A stretch of DNA of 64,000 nt from Hebobacterum sp964559435 (lineage in GTDB: Bacteria > Armatimonadota > Hebobacteria > Hebobacterales > Hebobacteraceae), in assembly GCA_964559435.1 (NCBI GenBank), contig CAZLHI010000002.1, positions 1 to 64,000 of the forward strand, read 5' to 3'. Shown in pieces: positions 60,090 through 64,000 of this stretch; within the stretch, counting starts at the first letter, position 1, and every line of letters begins with the position of its first letter. A program made the translations under genes and the position numbers. The notes below the pieces were generated by a model that was given only the letters and a program-made list of their open reading frames with translations, was not told the DNA's origin and ran no database searches.

Positions 60090-62537
60090 TCACTCTGTCA
60101 GCAGCTGGAAGGCGCGGCAGATGTAGACGGCCATTTGCGCTCTGGTGACGATGACTTCGGGATGGTACAGGCCGTCCCCATAGCCCTGAACAACGCCGTT
60201 CTCCACGCAGTACTCGATATGCTTGTAGGCCCAGAAAGGCTCCGTGCCGTCGTCGCCGTAGCCGGTGTTGGGCACATCGGGGAAGTTCCGCGGGGAGGCA
60301 GGCGTGTAGTCTGCGAGGGCGACTTCGCCGCTTGGCGCCACCAGGGCGCGAGCCACGTAGACGGCCATTTGGGCGCGGTTCACTTCCTCGTCCGGATGGT
60401 AGCCGTCGGCGTACCCCTGCACGACGTTGCTGTAGACCGCGTACTCGACGTAGTCATAGGCCCAATGCGGTTTCGTCCCGTCGTCGCCGTAGCCCGTGTT
60501 AGGCACGTCCGGGAAGCTTGCCTGTGGTGGCCCCGCGGGGACGTTGTCGTCTCCCCCGGCCAGCGCTCGCGAGATGTACACCGCCATCTGCGCGCGGGTC
60601 ACCGACCAGTCGGGACGGTAGTCGCCGCCGGGGTAGCCAGCCACGATAGTGTAGTTGCAGCAGGCCTCGATCTCGTCGTAAGCCCAGTGCCCGAAGGGCA
60701 CATCGAAGAACGTCGGCGGCAGCATGTCCAGGCGGACCACCTGGCTATTCCCCCAGTCGGCCACCCACACGGAGTCGCGCGTGTGGTCGAGGGAAACCGA
60801 GTTCGGCCAGAAGAGCCCGTCGGTCCGCGACATCGTCGCACCTGTTGACGAGACGTGGACGATCTCATCGGTCGCGTCATCGACGACCCAGACAGAGCCG
60901 TCGTCTGGGTCCACACACAACGACACCGGTGACCAGAACTCCGTGTTCTCGGCCAACACCTGGCCGCCCGCGGACAGACGAAGGACGCGCGCGTTCCCGT
61001 AGTCGGCCACCCAGCAGGAGCCATCGCTCGGGTCAACCGCTACCCACAGCGGGTCGTATTCGGGAGGGCTTCGCCAAAGCTCCGACCCGTTCGCGGCGAA
61101 ATGAACGATCTCGTCGCCGGGCACCCCAGGATCGTAGTTGTTCGCCACCCAGCAAGAGCCATCGTTGGGATTCACCGCCACGCTCTCCGGGTAGTACACA
61201 TCACTCCCTCGCCACAGAAGACTGCCTTCGGCGGAGAGGTGGTTGATCTCGTCGTATCCCCAGTCGGCCACCCAGCACGAGTTGTCGGCCGTGTTGACGG
61301 CGACCGAATCGGGATAGTAGAAGTCCATGCCGCGCCAGAGTTCCGTGCCGCCGGACCCAACGTGCACGACGTGTCCATTCCAGCTATCGGCCACCCAGCA
61401 GGACCCGTCATTCGGATTCGCGGCCACGCATTCAGGGCCGAGGAAGTACGTTCCGCGCCACAGCTCCGTGCCATCGGAAGCGAAGTGCAGTACTCGATCC
61501 TTATCGGCGTCGGCGACCCAGCAGGAGCCATCACTGGGGTTGGCCGACACCGACCACGGCCCCATGAGGTCGCCCTTGGCGACCGTCGGCGTTCCCGTCT
61601 CAGTCAGGCGCACGACCTGGTCGAACCCTCCGTCGCCGACCCAGCAGGCCCCGTCGGTCGGGCTGGCCGTCACAAGATAGGCGTACCAGAAGTTGCCCCC
61701 GCTCCACAGCTCCGAGCCGTCCGAGGAGAGGTGGACAACTTGGGACTCGCTGCAGCTGATCTGGTCGGCCACCCAGCAGGAGTCGTCCGCGGGATTCACA
61801 GCCACGTCCAGCGGGGCCGTGTAGGCGCCAGTGCCGCTGCGCCACACCTCGCTGCCGTCTGCGGCCAGATGAACGACTTGGTAGTTCTCCGTGTCTGCGA
61901 CCCAGCACGACCCGTCGCTGCTGTTGACCGATAGTGACAGCGGATAGGCGAACTCCCCGCCTCGCCAGAGCTGAGCGCCATTTGCCGCGAGGTGAACGAC
62001 TTGGTAGTTCTCCGTGTCGGCGACCCAGCACGAGTCGTCCGAGCTGCTAACCGAGACCGCGAGCGGCTGCGAGAAGCCGCTGGCCCGCCATAGCTCCGCG
62101 CCGTCCGCGGCCAGGTGGACGACTTGGTTGTTGTATGTGTCCGCCACCCAGCAGGAACCATCGCTTGGATTCGCGGAGACGGCGTACGGCCAGGCGAAGC
62201 CGCCGCCCCGCCACAGCTCGGCGCCGTCGGAAGCAAGATGCACGATCTCGTCGTGGCCCGTGTCAGCAACCCAACATGAGCCGTCAGTGGAGTTAACCGA
62301 GACGCCGAAGGCGCTCCAGAAGCCGTCGGTCTTGCTGAGCACAGCCCCGGACGCGCTGAGGTGGAGAACGCTGTTTCCCATCGAGGCCCAGCAGGAACCG
62401 TCGGCAGCATTGGCGGACACATCCCAGGGCGTACCCCACGGGCTGCGCCATCCTTCGACAAGCTCCTGCGCCGCATAGGACGAACTGGACAGGGAAAAGC
62501 TGAGCGCCAGGACGGCGAAGACAACTCTAAGTCTCAT
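60090..62537 (-). CDS. Secreted SLH protein with fourteen beta-propeller-like repeats
   Basis: 815 aa. Signal peptide (VVFAVLALSFSLSSSSYA) and fourteen repeats of about 40 residues, each with a version of D-G-S-C-W-V-A-D and most with V-V-H-L-A-A-D-G, enough for two seven-bladed propellers. Twelve of the fourteen carry the Cys. Three C-terminal SLH domains (TRAQMAVYISRALAGG, RAQMAVYVARALVAP, RAQMAVYICRAFQLL) anchor the protein to the wall. Some repeats are nearly identical at the DNA level (about 61861 and 61981), showing recent internal duplication. Ligand unknown. Confidence 0.87.
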   Translation of the reverse strand: MRLRVVFAVLALSFSLSSSSYAAQELVEGWRSPWGTPWDVSANAADGSCWASMGNSVLHLSASGAVLSKTDGFWSAFGVSVNSTDGSCWVADTGHDEIVHLASDGAELWRGGGFAWPYAVSANPSDGSCWVADTYNNQVVHLAADGAELWRASGFSQPLAVSVSSSDDSCWVADTENYQVVHLAANGAQLWRGGEFAYPLSLSVNSSDGSCWVADTENYQVVHLAADGSEVWRSGTGAYTAPLDVAVNPADDSCWVADQISCSESQVVHLSSDGSELWSGGNFWYAYLVTASPTDGACWVGDGGFDQVVRLTETGTPTVAKGDLMGPWSVSANPSDGSCWVADADKDRVLHFASDGTELWRGTYFLGPECVAANPNDGSCWVADSWNGHVVHVGSGGTELWRGMDFYYPDSVAVNTADNSCWVADWGYDEINHLSAEGSLLWRGSDVYYPESVAVNPNDGSCWVANNYDPGVPGDEIVHFAANGSELWRSPPEYDPLWVAVDPSDGSCWVADYGNARVLRLSAGGQVLAENTEFWSPVSLCVDPDDGSVWVVDDATDEIVHVSSTGATMSRTDGLFWPNSVSLDHTRDSVWVADWGNSQVVRLDMLPPTFFDVPFGHWAYDEIEACCNYTIVAGYPGGDYRPDWSVTRAQMAVYISRALAGGDDNVPAGPPQASFPDVPNTGYGDDGTKPHWAYDYVEYAVYSNVVQGYADGYHPDEEVNRAQMAVYVARALVAPSGEVALADYTPASPRNFPDVPNTGYGDDGTEPFWAYKHIEYCVENGVVQGYGDGLYHPEVIVTRAQMAVYICRAFQLLTE

Positions 62538-62870
62538 CGGACCGAACCTCCCTTCGTGTCAGTCCGCAGCACCACCTAACTGCATCACGCCGCCTTGCTT
62601 TGACAGTGGACCGAGGAAGCTCCCGGCCCGACATGTCGCAAAGGAGACCTCGCTTGTAGTGCAACCACCAGACCCTTGTTTAGCCGCCCCGAGATCAGTT
62701 TCCTGCTTCCCATGGGCGCGAAGACTGCCATCATTGCGTCCGGCCTCCACAACGAATCATACCACAGATGGCTTCAGGGGTGAGCAGTATGGCCGCCCGC
62801 TCGCCTGGTGAAGGATGGGGTGGTCAGTCGGCGAAAGTAAGGAGGGAATCGTGTAGCAGAGGGTGACCCC
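62538..62870. other. Divergent intergenic region, no gene seen
   Basis: Separates the minus-strand SLH gene from the plus-strand M20 peptidase. Both promoters must lie here. A TTGACA is present on the plus strand near 62600 without a clear partner. No RNA gene or repeat was recognised. Confidence 0.5.
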
Positions 62871-64000
62871 ATGGAGCGTGAGCAGTTGGCCAAGCTGGCG
62901 GCTGAGCTGGTCTCGATCCCCAGTGTGAATCCCCTTGACGGACCTGTCGGAGACGGTCGCGGAGAGGCCGAAGTGGCGGCCTTTGTCGAGTCCAGGTTGA
63001 GAGAGGCGGGGGTTGAGACGGAGCTGCGAGAAGCGCTGCCCGGCCGTCCCAACGTTCTGGCGCGCATCGCCGGGCAGAGCGAAGAGGCGGTGTGGTTCGA
63101 TGCGCACCTGGACACTGTCTCCGGCGAGGGGATGGCGTTTGAGCCCTTCGAGGCGAGAATGGAGGACGGCAAGCTCTACGGCCGGGGTGCCGCAGACGAC
63201 AAGGCGAGCGTCGCTGCCATGATGGCCGCACTGATAGCCGTGGCCGGGGGCGGTGACAAACCTCCGCAGAGCGTGATCTTCACAGCGACTGCCGACGAAG
63301 AATATCAGATGCGCGGGCTCATGAGCCTGCTTGAGGCGGGCATCACGGCGCGGGCGGCCGTCGTAGGCGAGCCCAGTGGGCTGCAGGTCATTATCGCCCA
63401 CAAAGGGGTTGCCCGCTTCGCGGTCACGACGAGAGGAAAGGCCGTCCACAGCTCGCGCCCCGACGAAGGAGTGAACGCGATCTACCGGATGGGCAAAGTG
63501 CTCACGGCGATCGACGCGTACGCGAAAGGCGGAGTGGGTCGGGAGACTCATCCGATGCTGGGCAAGGCGACGCTGAGCGTCGGCGTGATTCGCGGAGGAG
63601 AGCATGTCAATGTCGTGCCGGACCGCTGCGAGGTAGAGGTCGATCGGAGGCTCCTGCCCGGCGAGGACCCCCGGAGGGCCGTTGGGGATGTGCGGGACTA
63701 TCTGAACAACGCGCTCGAGGAAGACCTAGGCCTGAAGGTCAGCGGTCCGGACCTGACCATTCCCGGCATGAGCATCCCCTCGGATAACGCGCTCGTGCAG
63801 GCGGTGGCGGCGGCGGTCCGAGAGGTCACGGGGAAGGCCCCTCTGAACGGGATGCAGGGAACGACGCACGCAGGACAGCTGGCGGAGGCGGGCGTCCCAG
63901 GGGTGGTCCTCGGGCCCGGCCGGATGGGCCAGGCTCATACGGCCACGGAAGAGCTGGACCTCGACCAGCTCGAACAAGCGGCCGCGGTCTATGAGAGGCT
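62871..64000 (+). CDS. M20-family metallopeptidase (ArgE/DapE/ACY1/CPG2 type), 3' end outside window
   Basis: 376 codons from ATG 62871 with GAGGGTGA upstream, still open at base 64000. The di-zinc ligands are visible in order: His-x-Asp in FDAHLDTVSG, the bridging Asp in GRGAADDKAS, the catalytic Glu-Glu in ADEEYQMRG, a Glu in VVGEPSGL and the late His in GQAHTATEEL. A lid domain is inserted at about 175-285 (HKGVARFAVTTRG, AVHSSRPDEG). Such enzymes hydrolyse N-acyl amino acids, succinyl-diaminopimelate or dipeptides; DapE and ArgE cannot be told apart here. Only a short C-terminal piece appears to be missing. Confidence 0.93.
   Translation, partial: MEREQLAKLAAELVSIPSVNPLDGPVGDGRGEAEVAAFVESRLREAGVETELREALPGRPNVLARIAGQSEEAVWFDAHLDTVSGEGMAFEPFEARMEDGKLYGRGAADDKASVAAMMAALIAVAGGGDKPPQSVIFTATADEEYQMRGLMSLLEAGITARAAVVGEPSGLQVIIAHKGVARFAVTTRGKAVHSSRPDEGVNAIYRMGKVLTAIDAYAKGGVGRETHPMLGKATLSVGVIRGGEHVNVVPDRCEVEVDRRLLPGEDPRRAVGDVRDYLNNALEEDLGLKVSGPDLTIPGMSIPSDNALVQAVAAAVREVTGKAPLNGMQGTTHAGQLAEAGVPGVVLGPGRMGQAHTATEELDLDQLEQAAAVYER

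Noticed and set aside
60700..62500. Regularly spaced repeats that could suggest a CRISPR array
   Set aside because: The period is about 120 bases, the repeats are coding (propeller-like units in frame) and they vary like protein repeats; there are no short identical repeats with unique spacers and no cas genes.

Overview
The window is about 64 kb of GC-rich bacterial chromosome with dense, mostly housekeeping and cell-envelope gene content and no phage, insertion sequence or CRISPR array that I can see. Several traits point to a deep-branching lineage in or near the Terrabacteria, for example Armatimonadota. These are the order ispH / DUF512 protein / der / plsY / gpsA, HspR-type heat-shock control, HEAT-repeat proteins, S-layer-homology (SLH) proteins and a predicted outer-membrane beta-barrel. 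The taxonomy is inference; no rRNA or other marker was available to confirm it.

Layout. 1-60: 3' part of a tRNA-Thr(CGT). 166-4735 (+): DegT-type sugar aminotransferase, S-adenosylhomocysteine hydrolase, a WecA-like pseudoenzyme fused to a WecG/TagA glycosyltransferase, and a broken methyltransferase. 4879-11818 (-): sulfatase-like enzyme, ATP-grasp enzyme, diacylglycerol-kinase-like lipid kinase, enolase-superfamily enzyme, membrane protein. 11931-23105 (+): alpha-L-fucosidase, BioY, TPR protein, dihydrolipoamide dehydrogenase, Lrp/AsnC regulator with a PatA-like aminotransferase, then the tightly packed ispH-DUF512-der-plsY and gpsA. 23133-25117: receiver-only response regulator (-) and a membrane-anchored HEAT protein (+). 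25207-31680 (+): heat-shock operon dnaK-hsp20-dnaJ-hspR-clpC behind a promoter that carries a HAIR-like operator. 31807-33096 (+): ArsP-type permease. 33124-39816 (-): mreD-mrdA(PBP2)-exported protein-TPR/zinc-ribbon protein-M16 peptidase, one apparent operon. 40037-44350: small proteins, HAD phosphatase, LarA-like protein, PfkB sugar kinase.

44358-53296 (-) is the most interesting block. It holds a PgaC-like processive GT2 synthase, a HEAT-repeat membrane protein, a lipoprotein fusing a DUF2334 (deacetylase-like) module to a TIM-barrel glycoside-hydrolase-like module, a membrane DUF2334 protein and a membrane-anchored copy of the TIM-barrel module. The parts resemble the PgaB/PgaC logic of poly-N-acetylglucosamine export but come from different families, so I propose an uncharacterised exopolysaccharide system. 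53476-62537 (-) continues the envelope theme: zinc-ribbon protein, GT39-like mannosyltransferase-type membrane enzyme, beta-barrel protein, and three paralogous secreted SLH proteins carrying 7, 7 and 14 beta-propeller-like repeats with a recurring cysteine. 62871-64000 (+) is an M20 metallopeptidase cut by the window end.

The WecG/TagA fusion and DegT enzyme near the left end could make a secondary cell-wall polymer, the kind of ligand SLH domains bind. The mreD-PBP2 operon handles wall elongation, and the 44-53 kb locus would make or trim an exported polysaccharide. These links are inferred from gene content; none is demonstrated by the sequence alone.
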